Of a stretch of DNA of 64,000 bases, positions 31,896-44,194 are shown piece after piece. Location: NCBI RefSeq assembly GCF_050624435.1, contig NC_134536.1, forward strand, positions 130,208,758-130,272,757, written 5' to 3'. The notes under the pieces were generated by a model that ran no database searches, was not told where the DNA came from, and saw only the letters and a list, made by a program, of their open reading frames with translations. A program made the translations under genes and the position numbers. Source of the stretch: Tenrec ecaudatus (Eukaryota; Chordata; Mammalia; Afrosoricida; Tenrecidae). Positions within the stretch are counted from its first letter, which is position 1; every line of letters begins with the position of its first letter.

Positions 31896-32400
31896 GCATG
31901 CCAGCAGGGTTGTGTGGTTGCGTTTTGTTTTTCAGTGACAGATGGCACAGGACTCCTCTGATTCTTCTCTTGTAACGTCTGTGGTTGGTCTTGGTATCAG
32001 AATCCTCCTGAGCCGCGTGGACGCACTAGCAAGCATTTCTTTCTCTTGCGTGTTTTGCACGGGCTTATCTGTAGTGTGTGTTTGTCTTCCTTACGTGCTG
32101 GGGAGGAGCCGCCGCGGAGCTTTCTCTGTGGGAAGGCTGTGAACCACAAGTTCGGTTTCTCTAGTCCATGCAGGCCGGCCGTGCAGGCCGCGCGCCCCCA
32201 TCGACAGGCTGATTTCGTGGCACAAAGCAGTGAGCAATGCCCACTGGCCGACCGCCTTGTGACTGCAGAGCCTTCGTCCAGTGCCTCGGATGGACCAGGG
32301 CCTTCCTCGGAGAGTCAGCGTCTGGTTCCGGCGTTCATTTTCCTGATGGCTCCCTGTTGTCTGTTCACTGGTCCCGGTTTTGATCTTTCTTATTTCCCAC
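31896..32400. other. Possible remnant of a LINE, minus strand
   Basis: gttggtcttggtatcagaat recalls antisense L1 ORF2, but the rest is too decayed to align by eye. Ends at the next LTR. Confidence 0.3.
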
Positions 32401-32919
32401 TGAGATAGTTATTGTTTATTCTGTCAACCTGGTCGATAAACACACGTGGGAGTAATTGAAGGGCAGAGAGAGAAATGGCTCAATGAGCCTCGCCTTTCGA
32501 GTTTTAGGGTCCCTTGCTTTCTGATGGTCAGACCAGGGTGCAGCTGCCTTAGTCAGTTCCCTGCTTCAGCTGGCAAGGCTCACTTCCTGCAAGACACCCC
32601 TGAGGAGAAGCTGCAGGGACCTACCCCGATGCAGCCCTGGGGGCTGGAGCACCCGTGTGGAGACCCCTGCCAGCGCTGAGATGCTTACATGCTTACTGAT
32701 TCAGCTTTCCTCCTGCAGTTGGCATCATAGTGTGTGTTTTGTGAGATGGAGGAGGACTTTGTGGATTGGTGTTGGACATATGGGTTAATGTTGGACTTGT
32801 GGGCTTGGGCAGCACTGGGTTGGGATGTTTTCTTGATGTGCACTTACCCTTTATATACAAGTCTCTTATACATATGAGTTTCTGTGGATTTGTTTCTCTA
32901 AAGTACCCAGACTAATATG
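32401..32919 (+). mobile_element. Solo LTR, MaLR-like group A, plus strand
   Basis: Starts tgagatagttattgtttatt and ends gtacccagactaatatg. Flanks cccac (32396-32400) and cccat (32920-32924) are 4 of 5 identical. About 85-90 percent like the 24508 and 58881 copies by eye. Confidence 0.82.
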
Positions 32920-34008
32920 CCCATCTCCAGATTGTTTGGAGTCCCATCTGCTTTAGCTGGCCTGGTTTCTCGAGGTGGGCATTCTAGCCCTTGGTGTGAG
33001 ACATTTCCTTTACTCCCGGAGGTGGGGTCAGCGGTCAACACTTCCCTCAAAGCCTCGTTTCCGAGGTCTGTGACCGACTGGATGTGCTGTGTGTTCGCTT
33101 TCCTTCCGTCCAGAATCCTTCCTGCAGGGCGGTTGTGGAGTGTGTGTGTATGGTATGGGGTGGGGGGGCGGGGGTATGGAAGCCATGAAGGGGACTCCCT
33201 CCCGCCTCTGTCCTCCCTCCTCCCTTGCTGTCTGCTTCCCACTCCCCAGAGTGCTTTCTGCCTTCTCAGCAGGCTGCTGGTGCTCTGCCTTTGACCGCTG
33301 GATCGGGAGGGGGCTGCAGCTCTGTCGCCCAGAGCGGAGGGGCTCCAGGCTGTGCGGGTTCTTAGTGCGGCCTACAGAGGAGTGGGGGGGGGCACCATAG
33401 GACCCCCGGGAAGGCGCAGGCACAGATGGGGAAGGAGGAAGGGGCTCCAAGCTTCCAGGACTTCGATGTTAATACCGGTTGCGCTGAGTGGATTCCTGCG
33501 GAGAAGGACGATCCACAGGGGCTTTCTCCTGAACAGAATTTACTTTCGTCTGCTCGTCGGGCTGGGGGTGGAGAACACACGGCAGGACATCGCCCACTGG
33601 ACAATTTCCCCAAGGAGCATTCACCCACACGATAACGTTCTCTCAGTTGTCCAAAGCCTTCTTCCCGCCACCCTTCCTGAGTGGCTTCTCCCTCCTTAAC
33701 AAGCTCCGGGTCCCCACACCGTAGCTGGGGGTTCCTAGCTCGTCTGTTGAGTCTGCTGGTGCCAGTTTGATTCCACGTGAACATTGCTCAAGGCGCGTGT
33801 TTTTACTGGATTAGCTCACACGTTGTTTGGGTTCAAGGAGACCTTAGGACGGAGATGGTGTCAGTTGACGGCCCAGAGAGAATCTCGGGGCAGTAGTGTC
33901 GGGGCCCATCCAGCCTCCATAGCTCCAGGAAGCCTGGCGTCCAGGAGCATTCAAAAGTCCACATTTCCCTCCCTTTTGATCAGGATTCGTCTATACCACT
34001 CTTTAGTC
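32920..34008. other. Intergenic stretch, nothing recognised
   Basis: Mixed composition, a G-rich run near 33160-33175; no repeat ends or exon supported. Confidence 0.45.
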
Positions 34009-34200
34009 CAGTGGTTCTCCACCTTCCTCAGGCCGAGACCCTTTCATACAGTTCCTCATGTGGTGGTGACCCCCCAACCCTAACATTATTTTCATTGCTA
34101 CTTCATCACTGTCATTATGCTACTGTGATGAATCAGGGTGTGACAGGGTCGTTTGACTCCCCCCCCCAAGGGGTCACGACCCACAGGTTGAGAACCGCTG
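34009..34200 (-). mobile_element. SPIN-like non-autonomous hAT, minus orientation
   Basis: cagtggttctccaccttcct to caggttgagaaccgctg. Target duplication ctttagtc (34001-34008) and ctctagtc (34201-34208), 7 of 8 identical. The interior has cattgctacttcatcactgt. Confidence 0.85.
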
Positions 34201-34208
34201 CTCTAGTC

Positions 34209-35164
34209 AAACCTAGGGGATTTTCCATGGCTGATTTTGGGGAAGAAGGCACCAGGCCTTTTTCTGAAGTGGACTCGAACTTTCAGCCTTCGGTTAGTGG
34301 TCTAGCACCCCGTTGGCACCACCTGCGAAGTCTGAGAGGTCAGCAGGTTGTGTGGAAATGACCTCTGGGAGTCTCACTCTTGTTGGGAGAGAGGGTCAGA
34401 TGGGGCCAGCCGGCCACAGTCTGTCCATGGCCCGTTCTTTGCCTTTGTCTGCTGTCTATCACAGGCCAATGACTCTTGCAGTCTGGGTTTCTCCGGCTTC
34501 TGTGTCAGCTGCTGTCATCTGAGTTCAGCCCCTGGGGGGCCTCGGGGGAGGGGGGGCTGTAGCACAGAAGAGGAGCCAAGGTCTGATGATTTACCGCCCT
34601 GTCTCTCTGCCTTAGGTAGCCTCTGCCGAGGCAGCTGTGTCTCCTCTGTCGCAGCTCCTGCAGACGCAGCCCTCTACCCTGGCCCCGGCGTCTGCTGGGC
34701 TCTGCCTGCTGCGGCCTCAGCTCCTTCCAGATGGCTCTGGCTTCCGGACTCTGGTCAGGGTGCCTTCTGTTTCCCCTCCACCTCCTGCTGTCGCCCATCC
34801 CCGGGGAGCCTTCCCCATTCCATTTGGCTCTCTGTTCTGTTTGTTTTTAGCACCTGAGTTCTTCATTCTTTGGCTATGCCCACCCCCGCCCCCACCCCAC
34901 ACCCCTGCCCAGTGCACACACAGCTGTTGCCATAACTTAGGGGGGACTGACATTTCCACATCATAACTTGGTGGAACACCATCTAACGACTCATCAACCC
35001 CTCACCCCCATCAGGTCACCCTTCTCTGCTCCTCAGCTTCCTGTCTTCCTCCTGGGGAGCATCATTGTCCCCTTCACCCAAGTCAACACTGGCCCTGCCG
35101 TCTAACCGGCCCTTCACCCTCCCTCGCTCCCTGTCCATTTTGGCAAATGCCCAAGTCTGTTGCC
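34209..35164. other. Intergenic stretch, nothing recognised
   Basis: GC-rich with no recognisable repeat. The open frames match nothing known to me. Confidence 0.45.
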
Positions 35165-35830
35165 TGAGAGTCTTCACCTCGTTGTTGGCGTTTTCCCTAT
35201 AGTTGTGGTTGCTGGTAGGTGTGCCACAGGGACGCTCCGTACAAGAGATCGAAATACAGGCCTGTCCCACGCCATCTGCCAGCTGTCCGACTCCTCCAGC
35301 CGTCCGACTCCTCCATACAGCCGCTGGGTCCAGCGCCTGCCGAGCCTGCCTCCCTTCCGCTGCCCCTCCACTCTCCCAAGCGTGAGGTCCTTCTCCAGGG
35401 ACTGGCCTCTCCTGACGACTCGTCCAACGTACGGGAGACAACGTCTCACCGTCCTTACCTCTGAGGAGCATCTTGGCTGGGCTTCCTCCAAGGCAGACTG
35501 GTTTGTTCCTCGGGAAGTTTATGGGACCTGCGATATTCTTGGTCATGGACTTCTCTTCCGTCTTCCCTATTCAGTGTCCAACGTCCACACACGGAGGAGG
35601 GGGATCGAGACTACCACGCCGTGGTTACAGCAGCGGTCTTGGATATTTGTACCTTTGCTATCGGCTAATTTCACTCGACGTCACGTTCTCCGGGTTTGGC
35701 CACGGGTTTGTCCTGTGGCATTCGAGGGCTTCCCGGTGTCTTTTCCTTGGCCATGCCTGGTGTGGATGCCCAGGGTGTCACTGTCTGTCTTCTCCAGACG
35801 GGCCTCCAGGTAGTGCCCCGCGTGGTGGTG
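35165..35830 (-). mobile_element. RTE-class LINE 3' region, minus strand
   Basis: gttgtggttgctggtaggtg (reverse of the tail), gaaatacaggcctgtcccac, gaggtccttctccagggact, tcttggctgggcttcctcca, ccctattcagtgtccaacgt. Same order as at 13876 and the reverse of 26300-26745 and 54205. Decayed coding for the RT C-terminus. Confidence 0.75.
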
Positions 35831-35935
35831 TTGTGAACCGTGCTGCCACGCCCAGGGGTGCACATGCACAGTGCTGAAGGGTTGACACTTTCCTGACTGG
35901 CTCTGATGGAGCGCGCCACCGTACAAAACGGGGTG

Positions 35936-36445
35936 TGTGTCAGTCCGGGTGGACGAGAGAAACAAATTCATGGACACTCCTCAGTGTGTAAGAGAGAACT
36001 TTGTAACAAAGAGCAATTGTATGTTAAGAAAACATCCCAGCCCAGTCCAGACCAGGTCCGTACGTCTGATATTAGCCCATATGTCTGTTACCAGTCTATA
36101 AATTCTTCTTCAGACTCATGCACCACATGCGATGATGCTGAATACAGGAAGAAAGATCACAGGCCACTGGGTGGAATGTCTTGTGGATCCAGTGGTGGTG
36201 GAAGCATCTCAGCGCTGGCGTGGGTCTCCGCGTGGCTCCCCCAGCTCCAGAGCTCTAGCTCCATCAGCGTAGCTCCATGTGGCTTGTCAACAGGAATGTC
36301 TTGCAGGGAGTGAGTGTGGGTCTGGCCTCCAGTGAGCTATTTATCTCCCTTTGGGCCTCCCAAATGAGGTCATCAAGCTGCGACCTGATTGACAGGCTAG
36401 ACTCCACCCCCTCCCAAGTTGACAGGAGATGATGTAGCTGCCACA
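35936..36445 (-). mobile_element. Solo LTR, MaLR-like group B, minus strand
   Basis: tgtgtcagtccgggtggacg, gagagaacaagcca-like order with gagaaacaaattcatggaca, ending gatgatgtagctgccaca. Flanks gggtg and gggca are only 3 of 5 alike. Internal text tagaaaacatcccag is shared with the 19739 copy in the form gaaaacatcccagcccagtc. Confidence 0.78.
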
Positions 36446-37734
36446 GGGCATCTCCTTAGATCAGAGTTTGAGGCATAGAGTCTGCCCTTGAGAGGTGGCT
36501 AGGTGACTGGCTCAGGCACCATCCTTGCTTCCATCAAATATGATCCAGGCCAGGAAGATTCCTTCACACCAACTCAGCGTGAATAGCGACCCTGGAGTTT
36601 TCCAGTGGGAATCCTTTCCTGGGATGATGGGGTTGGTTTCATTCGACATACACAGCCTGACTCCTGGCAACTTTGGGCAGAACAGGATCCCTCGGAGCTC
36701 CTTCTTGGGCATGGATGGTGAATATCTTAGGCAACTGCTTGGTTTGATCTGCCCAGGAATCATTTCTGCTTCTTCCCAAACTGCGCTCCCCCTTGCCCCT
36801 ACTTTGAATGTTGGGAAATCCTCCTTCTTTTCCTCTCCCAGGGGGGTTCTGGTAAGTTTCTCAATGACCACAGCTCCAGGGACCCCAAAGAGTCCTCCAG
36901 AGTCCCATCCTGGGATTGATAGACCAGGTGTGGGGGTCCTTTTCCCACTGGGGGTTTCAGCACCTCCTCTCCCAATCACCAAGGTGGCACAGATGTGTAA
37001 CAGAGGACACACTCAGGGACAGAAGGAGACAAAAGGAAGAAAGGAGAGAGGGACAGAGAGTGAGGACAGAGAGAGAGAGATTGAATCGGTAGCACTGGGT
37101 AGCATTAGTTCCCATCCTAATTCCTAAAGTTCTTTTTTCCAATTTTATAAACCCCACCAGTGTTCCTTCCAGCCAGGAGAGCCAATCAATTCGTTTTTGT
37201 GCTGAAGTTGGTTTGCATAGGATTCCTGTCACTCACATCACACCCCCCCCCCCAGGGCCCTCGAGATTCTTGGCCGGAGAGTGCGACTTGGAGGCAACCC
37301 CTCCATTCCTCAGATAAAGAAGCGGATGCCAGGAGAAGGGGTGATCAGTCAGGTTCTTTCAGCAACACGTACCAGAGGAATCCAATTAACGTAGCTTCAA
37401 TAAGAAGGGTCACGTAAGAGCCCATTTGGAGGTCCGGCGGCTGCAAGGTGGGTTCATTCATCAACTCAGAAGGGTCCTACGGAGCAGATGTGTTTCATCT
37501 TTCAACTCGCGGACCCTGGGGGAATTGTCTCCACGGTCTGAATGCCGCCTTCTCACGGTTTGAAGGAACGTGACTGTTTGGGCTTCACACTGTGCCCAGA
37601 AAACAACCAAGGGCAAGCAATGTCTCTGTCTTATGTCTCAGTGGTTCAAGTTCAAAAGGTTGGCAGTTTGAGCCCGCCAGCTGCTCCTTGGCCATCTGCT
37701 TCCCTAAAGATTACCAACCAGCCAAATGGCTGAC
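36446..37734. other. Unclassified stretch with long open frames on both strands
   Basis: Positions 36525-37127 (plus, 200 codons) and 36512-37012 (minus, 166 codons) are open at once. Neither matches a protein I know, and no splice or initiation context supports them. A purine-rich run (about 37020-37085) and a C-run at about 37240 border it. It may be an old repeat or LTR internal region. Confidence 0.35.
37637..37715 (+). mobile_element. AfroSINE fragment, plus strand
   Basis: gtctcagtggttcaagttca, aaaggttggcagtttgagcc, cgccagctgctccttgg. Confidence 0.65.
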
Positions 37735-37912
37735 GCACGGTCAGTAAATAGATTCTGACTCACAGCGACCCTGTAGGGCAGAGTGGAACTGCCCTTGGGT
37801 TTCCGGGGCTGGAAACCTTTCAGAGAGCGGGAAGCCTCCATCTTTCTCTCGCAGGGTAGGTGGGGATTTGAACTGCTAACCTTGCAGTTAGCAATCCAAC
37901 ATGTATCCACAA
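37735..37912 (-). mobile_element. AfroSINE, minus strand
   Basis: agattctgactcacagcgac, cctgtagggcagagtggaac, gggatttgaactgctaacct, tgcagttagcaatccaacat. Confidence 0.85.
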
Positions 37913-37937
37913 CCACTTTGCTGATAGTACAGTCTAT

Positions 37938-38035
37938 GAAACCCTCTGGGGGCAATTCTACTCTGGCCTAAAGGACCTCTATCTGTTGGAATCAACTCTA
38001 CCGGCAGTGGGTTTGGGTTTGAATTTGGTTTTATG
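37938..38035 (+). mobile_element. AfroSINE tail fragment, plus strand
   Basis: gaaaccctctgggggcaatt, gttggaatcaactctaccgg, cagtgggtttgggtttgaat. Adjacent to a reversed copy, so the pair forms a partial inverted repeat. Confidence 0.75.
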
Positions 38036-38469
38036 CCCTAGAAGCTCCCACAAGACTTGCCCACACGTCTCATTCCTAAACCAGGCATTGACCATCACGA
38101 GTGGCTTAGACCCGGAGTGATCCCCGCCTTCCACCACCACCCCACCCCTTCACGCCAAATTTGGGCCTGTTTTCCTTGAACCCTTGGCTGCTTGGATGAA
38201 AGTCAATGTAATCAGGAGTCTGTGGAAAAGCAGCAGGGCAACATTATGTGAATGGTGTAGACATAACCATACTGGGATGAGTCAACAGGACGGAGGGCTT
38301 AGGACCATGGTGTCCGGGGACACGAAGGTCGATTGGCATACCGTTGTCCCCAAAGCAGTGATCTAAACCCTACTTTGGTGAGTAGCTACCAGGATCATGG
38401 AATCTTGTGGCCAGCCATCTAATCTTAACCTCTTGTGACCAGCAAGTCTTGTTCTTATTCTAGCTAGGA

Positions 38470-38641
38470 CAGTGATTCTCAACCTTCCTCAGGCCACGAC
38501 CCTTTCACACAGGTCCTCATGTGGTGGTGACCCCCAACCATCACATTATTTTTGTTGCTGCTTCATCACTGTCATTTTGCTATTGTTATGAATTGGGTGA
38601 CCCCCCCAAAGGGGTCGCGACCCACAGGTTGAGAACCGCTG
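38470..38641 (-). mobile_element. SPIN-like non-autonomous hAT, minus orientation
   Basis: cagtgattctcaaccttcct to caggttgagaaccgctg. Flanking agctagga (38462-38469) and atctaggg (38642-38649) agree at 6 of 8. The termini are the best preserved pair in the window. Confidence 0.84.
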
Positions 38642-38649
38642 ATCTAGGG

Positions 38650-39438
38650 CCAAGAAGACTGATAAAAATCCTTTAAAGACGCATGGAAACAATAGTCCAC
38701 ATGGAAACAGTAGTCCAGCGGGCTAATGGGACCACTAAACCCGCAGTTTCCATGTGGCTGGCTGCCACCACTGGCTGCCCTGAAAGGGGTCACCTTAGAA
38801 GGTTCTGGATCGAGGGGGAGAGAAAGGTGGAATGGAATTCACCATCACAAGAAAGGCCTAGCTTACTGATCTGATGGAGAAGGTGGCACTCCTGACAGGA
38901 TGGCCCTTCAGGCCTGAAACGGAATTCTCCACGTGGCTCAGTTTTCAGCCAAACAATGGGCAGACAGGTGTGCCAGGTGAACCGTAAGTCAGGAAGCGTT
39001 GCTCTTGGGAGTCCTCGACCCCGTGCGATCACAAGGACCAAGTTTGAAAACTGGAGGAGGGGGAACTGTGAACACGAGGTGGGAGTGAGATGAGTGACGT
39101 CACGTTGTGGGATTACAACCAAGAACAGGAAACAAAACGTGTATGAATCGTCGGATGGAAAACGGATTTGCTCAGGAAAGTTTAAAAAACACTTTATTTA
39201 AATATAAAAAGTTAAAAAAAACACACAGAGAAAAGAATTCAAAGAAATATTGAACAATAAACACACAGGCCAATCTTACAGGGCCAACGTGAACACGTCG
39301 ATGTTTTTCTGTCCCTTCTCCCCTCTGCTACTTGGCACGGTCCCTGGGGAAAATGACAGTGGTTCCTGTGAAGGAGCCTTAAGGAGTGGAGACCTCTCCC
39401 AGCTCTGTACCACCATCTCCAGACCCCTACCATTCACT
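38650..39438. other. Intergenic stretch, nothing recognised
   Basis: Contains an A-rich patch (about 39180-39230) that could be an old poly(A). Otherwise no feature. Confidence 0.45.
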
Positions 39439-39584
39439 CACATCAATCCCTGTGGGTCTCTGAGACTGTCACTATTGATGGGAGCAGAGAGCCCAGTCTT
39501 TCTCCTGAGGAACTGCCGGTTGTTTCGAACTGCTGACCCTGCGGGTCTCAGCCTAACCTCTAACCACCACCCCACCAGGGCTCC
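39439..39584 (-). mobile_element. AfroSINE, minus strand, 3' truncated
   Basis: cctgtgggtctctgagactg, gttgtttcgaactgctgacc, ctgcgggtctcagcctaacc, ccccaccagggctcctt. Confidence 0.85.
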
Positions 39585-40039
39585 TTAGACCTGTACAAGG
39601 GAGGAAGCAATAAGCTTGTCACATACTCCATCCTGAGGAATGCAGGCAGGCAGCCGACTGCCTGGCCAGTCACAGGGACTCTGAACCAGGGCACTGGACC
39701 CGTAGCTTCCAGGGAGGGCCCAGCCTGCAGGGTGCTGAGGTGAAACAAGCTCAGACATGGAAGCCAGAGGACCCGAGTTCCAGGCTTGACTCAGGGTCTC
39801 CTTGGAGCTGTCATCTGGAAAAAGCAATGAGAAGATTCTGTCTGGCTAGGGTGGGCCTGTAAATGGGAATTTCTATCCCTAGGCACCATGAACTTGGTAT
39901 GTTGCAGAACCTGAACGGAATCCCTCACAATGAATGGCTGAGATCCCATAGGCTAGGGGGCCTAGTCCATAAGACGGTCGCCCAGTGGCTTTTGCCTCCT
40001 GTGTTCTCAAGTGCACGCCTTGTCCATTTCCATGTTATA
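39585..40039. other. Intergenic stretch, nothing recognised
   Basis: Short unique-looking block between SINEs. Confidence 0.5.
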
Positions 40040-40232
40040 CCTTGAGCTGCTGACTGCAAGGCCAGGAGTTTGACCCCACCAGCAGCTCCCAACAACAAAG
40101 ATACAACTTGCTGCTCCTGGAAAGATTTACAGCCTTGGAAACCCAAGGGGGCAGTTCTATAGGACTCTATGGCCTGCCCTATAGGGTTGCTTAGAGTCAG
40201 GATCAACTCGATGATGGCGAGTCTGGTTTCTT
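40040..40232 (+). mobile_element. AfroSINE, plus strand, head truncated
   Basis: gagctgctgactgcaaggcc, aggagtttgaccccaccagc, agatttacagccttggaaac, gatcaactcgatgatggcga. Confidence 0.8.
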
Positions 40233-40299
40233 GGGATAGCCCCTTGTACAGCTGACCTTTGACCTCAAGAGGACATTGAAGACAAGTAGTGTGCGACGC

Positions 40300-40495
40300 T
40301 AAGAAAACCAGCCGCCACCAGGCAGGGTCCGACTGTGTGTGTCGGGAGAACTGCACATACCGTTTCAATGGCTGGTCTCTGAGCCCTGGGCGGACAGACC
40401 TTTCCTCGGAGGCATCTTTGCAGGGGGGACTTGAACTACCAACCCTAGGATCAGCCTCTGAGCACGGTGACCATCTGCACTGCCCAGCGACTCCG
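40300..40495 (-). mobile_element. AfroSINE, minus strand, degenerate
   Basis: aagaaaaccagccgccacca, gacagacctttcctcggagg, ggacttgaactaccaaccct, gcactgcccagcgactcc. Confidence 0.68.
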
Positions 40496-40832
40496 TGTCT
40501 CAAGTCATGCTGGCTCCCACCTTGCTAGCTGAGGTCGCTCGTCCCGGGGCAGTGAGGTCATTTAATGCCCTGGCCAGTCCTCACCTGGAAGGAACTGTGC
40601 CCCATGTTAATGGCAGCACCGGCGTGTCAAAGAGTCGCTTGGAGAAGCAGGTCCTCCCGTCAATCATCGTCCAGGGGACTGGGGCACTGGACAGCGTCAT
40701 CATTGTGGATTGTGCACTAGAATTTCCCATTCCAGTCACACCCAAATTCCTGACCCGGACACGGCATGAAATGTAAATGTCCGCTGATGTCAAAGCTTGG
40801 GATTCATCTGTTACATAACACTAGCTAGCAGT

Positions 40833-41029
40833 GGGTTATCCTGGTTACGCTTTGGTCTGCTAACCACAAGGTCAGCAGTTCAAAACCACTAGCTGCTCCG
40901 CGGGAGGAAGACGAGGCTTTCTACTCCCATATACAGTTACGTTTTCAGAAACCTACAGGAGTGGCTCTACCCTGTCCTATAGTGTTGCTATGAGTCAGAA
41001 TTGACTCCATGGCAGGGAGTTTGGGTTTG
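40833..41029 (+). mobile_element. AfroSINE, plus strand
   Basis: ggttatcctggttacgcttt, gtctgctaaccacaaggtca, gcagttcaaaaccactagct, gttgctatgagtcagaattg, gcagggagtttgggtttg. Confidence 0.88.
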
Positions 41030-41610
41030 AGGTGGTAGTAGTGCAGTGGGTTAAGTGTTGAAGAATTCAGAGGTGGAAGCGGCCAACGTCGTCTCACAGG
41101 CAAGGTAGAAACAAAAGCGTAGGCTCTGAGAGACCGGCGCCCGCGCCTGGCCAGTGCTCAGCGGCCCTGTGATGTGGGCTGAGTGCCTGTCCTCCTGGGT
41201 CTTGGTTTCTCTGTGTGTGTGAAGCAGGGGAGGGGTCGGGGGCTGGGCCAGGGCTTCTCCTTGCTCCTTCCCCGCTCTCTGATGTGACGCAGGGAGGTGG
41301 CTTTCTGCCTGTAGGTTTGAACTTTGCTGGAAGGAATGTGTTTATGCAGACAGTCATATACATCCTTGGGGAATAGCTTGGTGACATCTGACACACGGAA
41401 CACCTGGATGCAGCCAGCTCCCAGAGCAAGAACCAAAGGCTGACCCTCCCCTCCCAGCCCCGAAACCAAACTCCCGGAAGTCCCACGTAACTCCTCCCAG
41501 GTCTCCTCCCAATCGACCCCAGCGTGTAACCCCAGGGTTGGGCTGCTCTCGCCTTTGGCACTTTGTATAAAAAGAATCATGTGTTCTTTCAGCTAGGGCT
41601 TCTTTCCCAG
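41030..41610. other. Intergenic stretch, nothing recognised
   Basis: Minus-strand frame 41158-41580 (140 codons) is open but matches no family I know. No regulatory hallmark. Confidence 0.45.
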
Positions 41611-41818
41611 AAGGCGCCCTCGTGACGCGGTGGGTAAGCGATGGACTGCTGAGACTGCAAGGCTGGTGGTTCAAACTCATCAGCCGGTCTATCAGGAGAA
41701 AGGCGAGGCTGTCGACTTCCATCAAGATGGATAGGTTCGGGAACTTTAAGGAAAAATTCTACCCTGTCCCATAGGATGACTGTGCGTTGGAACCGACGGC
41801 AGTGGCCCTTGGCTTTGG
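41611..41818 (+). mobile_element. AfroSINE, plus strand
   Basis: gaaggcgccctcgtgacgcg, gcaaggctggtggttcaaac, gagaaaggcgaggctgtcga, ggaaccgacggcagtggccc. Confidence 0.84.
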
Positions 41819-44194
41819 TCTTGCCCTCACTTCCAGCTTGGTGAGCTTCCTCGTGCTGTGTGGGCTACCCTTGACTGGTCCCTCTCCCACATCAGTCCCA
41901 CCCTTGGCTCTCTCCTCTCTGTTGGTGGACAGCTTGGCTTTGCAGTTGAGCGCTGTCTGGAAGAGGGAGGACGCCCCTCTACTGGATCGACGGAGCCAGT
42001 GACTGTCACATGAGCCCAAGCCCAGCAACGTTCCAGAGGGCGGGACTGGCCAGGCCAAGGTCAGGGTTTCTCTCTGTTGTACAGAGGGCATCTATGAGGC
42101 AGAACTGACTGGCCAGCACCTGACCCCACCATGAAGGGTGCTGGTGTGGATTTTCTAGCCCGTTGCTTTTGGCTCACATGCGTGGACATGCTGTGTACCT
42201 AGCAGGGACCTGCTGGTTCACATGGCCTATGTGTGTCCACACCAGTAGACGGTGTCAACAGTTTGTGTCAGAGGGAACCAGACTCTAACAACTGAAGGGT
42301 CCATGAGCACCATTGTCAGGTTGTAATATATAAAGATCATAGTAAAGTCATAGAAAGCTAGAATACAATCAAGGAGTCAGACACTTTTTATAGTAGCAGG
42401 CTCACCTCTGCCCCTCTTGATGGTCCATGTGGAACTAGGAGGGGAGAGGGCGTCTTTACCATCTTGGGACATTTATAGGTGGCCATAAGACATGCATATT
42501 CAGTAGCTACAGACGTCACAAGGTGGGTGGAATCTACAGCAAAGTCCCTGAGCTCACAGGTGAGGAGGCCCTAATACCTGCATTGGGGGACGGTTGGAGG
42601 GGCCTGGGTGACACTGCGGGAGGAGAGAGCAACGGGATGTTTGATTGTACAGGGAGATAAAATCACCACGTGCTCACTTTAAGGCAGCACAGCTGTGAGG
42701 GGAGAATCTGTGGGGATGATATTTAAAGCAGGATAATGTCCTTGGACTTTATCTCTAACTTAACCAAAAGTGGAGGCTTTCCTACCGTGGAATGCCAGCT
42801 TTCCAGATTCCCTGTGTTGTCAGTTAGGGAATAGAGTCCTAGTCATATGTCCCTCCGTGTTGGTTTCCCACAGGTTTGCCCTGGTAGAGGCACCGGCTGA
42901 CATTCCCAGTTGTGAGTGGGCTCTGTGGGTTCCGGATGTTTGGACCTTAATTGAGGTAGGCCGTCTCTACCCAAGGCCAAGGGGGTGGGGGTGGGGGGAG
43001 CTGGTTCCTGCATAGACCAGGCTGGATTTCTCTGAGGGGGGGCAGCAGGAAGCTGGGGCACTGATAGTCAGGGAGTGTCGTTAGAGACAGGAGTTTCGAC
43101 CAGTGGGGAGGGTGACCATGAGAAGCATCCAGAAGCACCCCTCCCCGTGCTTTCCTTCTGAGCTGCCCAAGTCGAGGAGCTTGAGGTGACCCTTACAGTA
43201 CTAGGCCGACATCTCTCAGCCCAGGATTTAACCCCAGGTTCTCATTCCTCACGCCCAAAGGAGGACCACCCTGTCCCTGTGGCTAGCCTGTGGGTCTCCT
43301 GGAGAACAAGTGGGCAATGGCTCCCCGTCTGGCAGAGGCATCCGGGTTTGTCACCCCAAGCCCCTGGTCCTCCTTTGCATCCGATGGGGCAGATCCTGCT
43401 GGGGCCACCTCTCCACTCAGCCTCCCAGTCCCAAGCCCTCTGGCCACCATCAGCTTCTCTTTGCTCCAGGGCGTCTTTCGAAAATTGGAAGTCTCAGGGA
43501 ATCCATCCACTTAGAACAAGCCTCAAGCAGGAGCAGGAGCGGGCAGCATTTCATCCCTTGTGCATGGGGCGGCGGGGTATCAGGGTCTAACAACAAGACC
43601 TCGCCTCGGCTACCTTGCCTCTGTCCGAGTCTTATTCCCCATCCTTCCTACTGTTGCCTGGAATCACCCCCAGGCTAGCTGTGTCTAGGAGAGCCCTGCG
43701 GACGCCTGGGGCTTCTGGCAACGTGGGTTGACTTGTTGGGCTTTGTTCTCCTGCACTCGAAGGAGGACCCAGCTGCCCTGCCTGCTGCTGCTGCTGCTGC
43801 TGCGACCAGGAGGAGGGGCGGGGACACCTGGTGAGGACAGCAGAGCAGAAGGGCTGGAGCCAGGCTCCTTGGTGTCTCCCAGCAGCTCTGGGATGGAGCT
43901 CCCTTGCACTTGGAGTTGAGGAGACAGAAGAGGCCTCTGTGACGCATCCAGGCCGTGACCCAGAGGTGTTGGCTACCTTTGGGATGGACACCCCCAAGGC
44001 CCCCTTTAAGCCCCAGTCGGCAGCCCCAGAAAAGAGCTAAGAGACAGGCTTGGGTAGGGTGGGTTGGGGTGGCATGCCACAGGTGGCTGAGAACCAGGGT
44101 GCCAGAAGCAAGAGGGTCAGGCTAGCAGCAGCAGGGGGATGGGGGGATGTCCCAAGGACAGGGAGTGGAGAGGGCAAGCAAGCATGCCCCCATT
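41819..44194. other. Intergenic stretch of 2.4 kb, no gene seen
   Basis: Mostly unique-looking sequence. The AT-rich part 42300-42740 (tgtaatatataaagatcata) may be an unassigned repeat. A short CTG run is at 43783-43804. Confidence 0.45.
43783..43804. repeat. (CTG)7 trinucleotide repeat
   Basis: Seven consecutive CTG units between ctgccctgc and cgaccagg in non-coding sequence. Confidence 0.9.
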
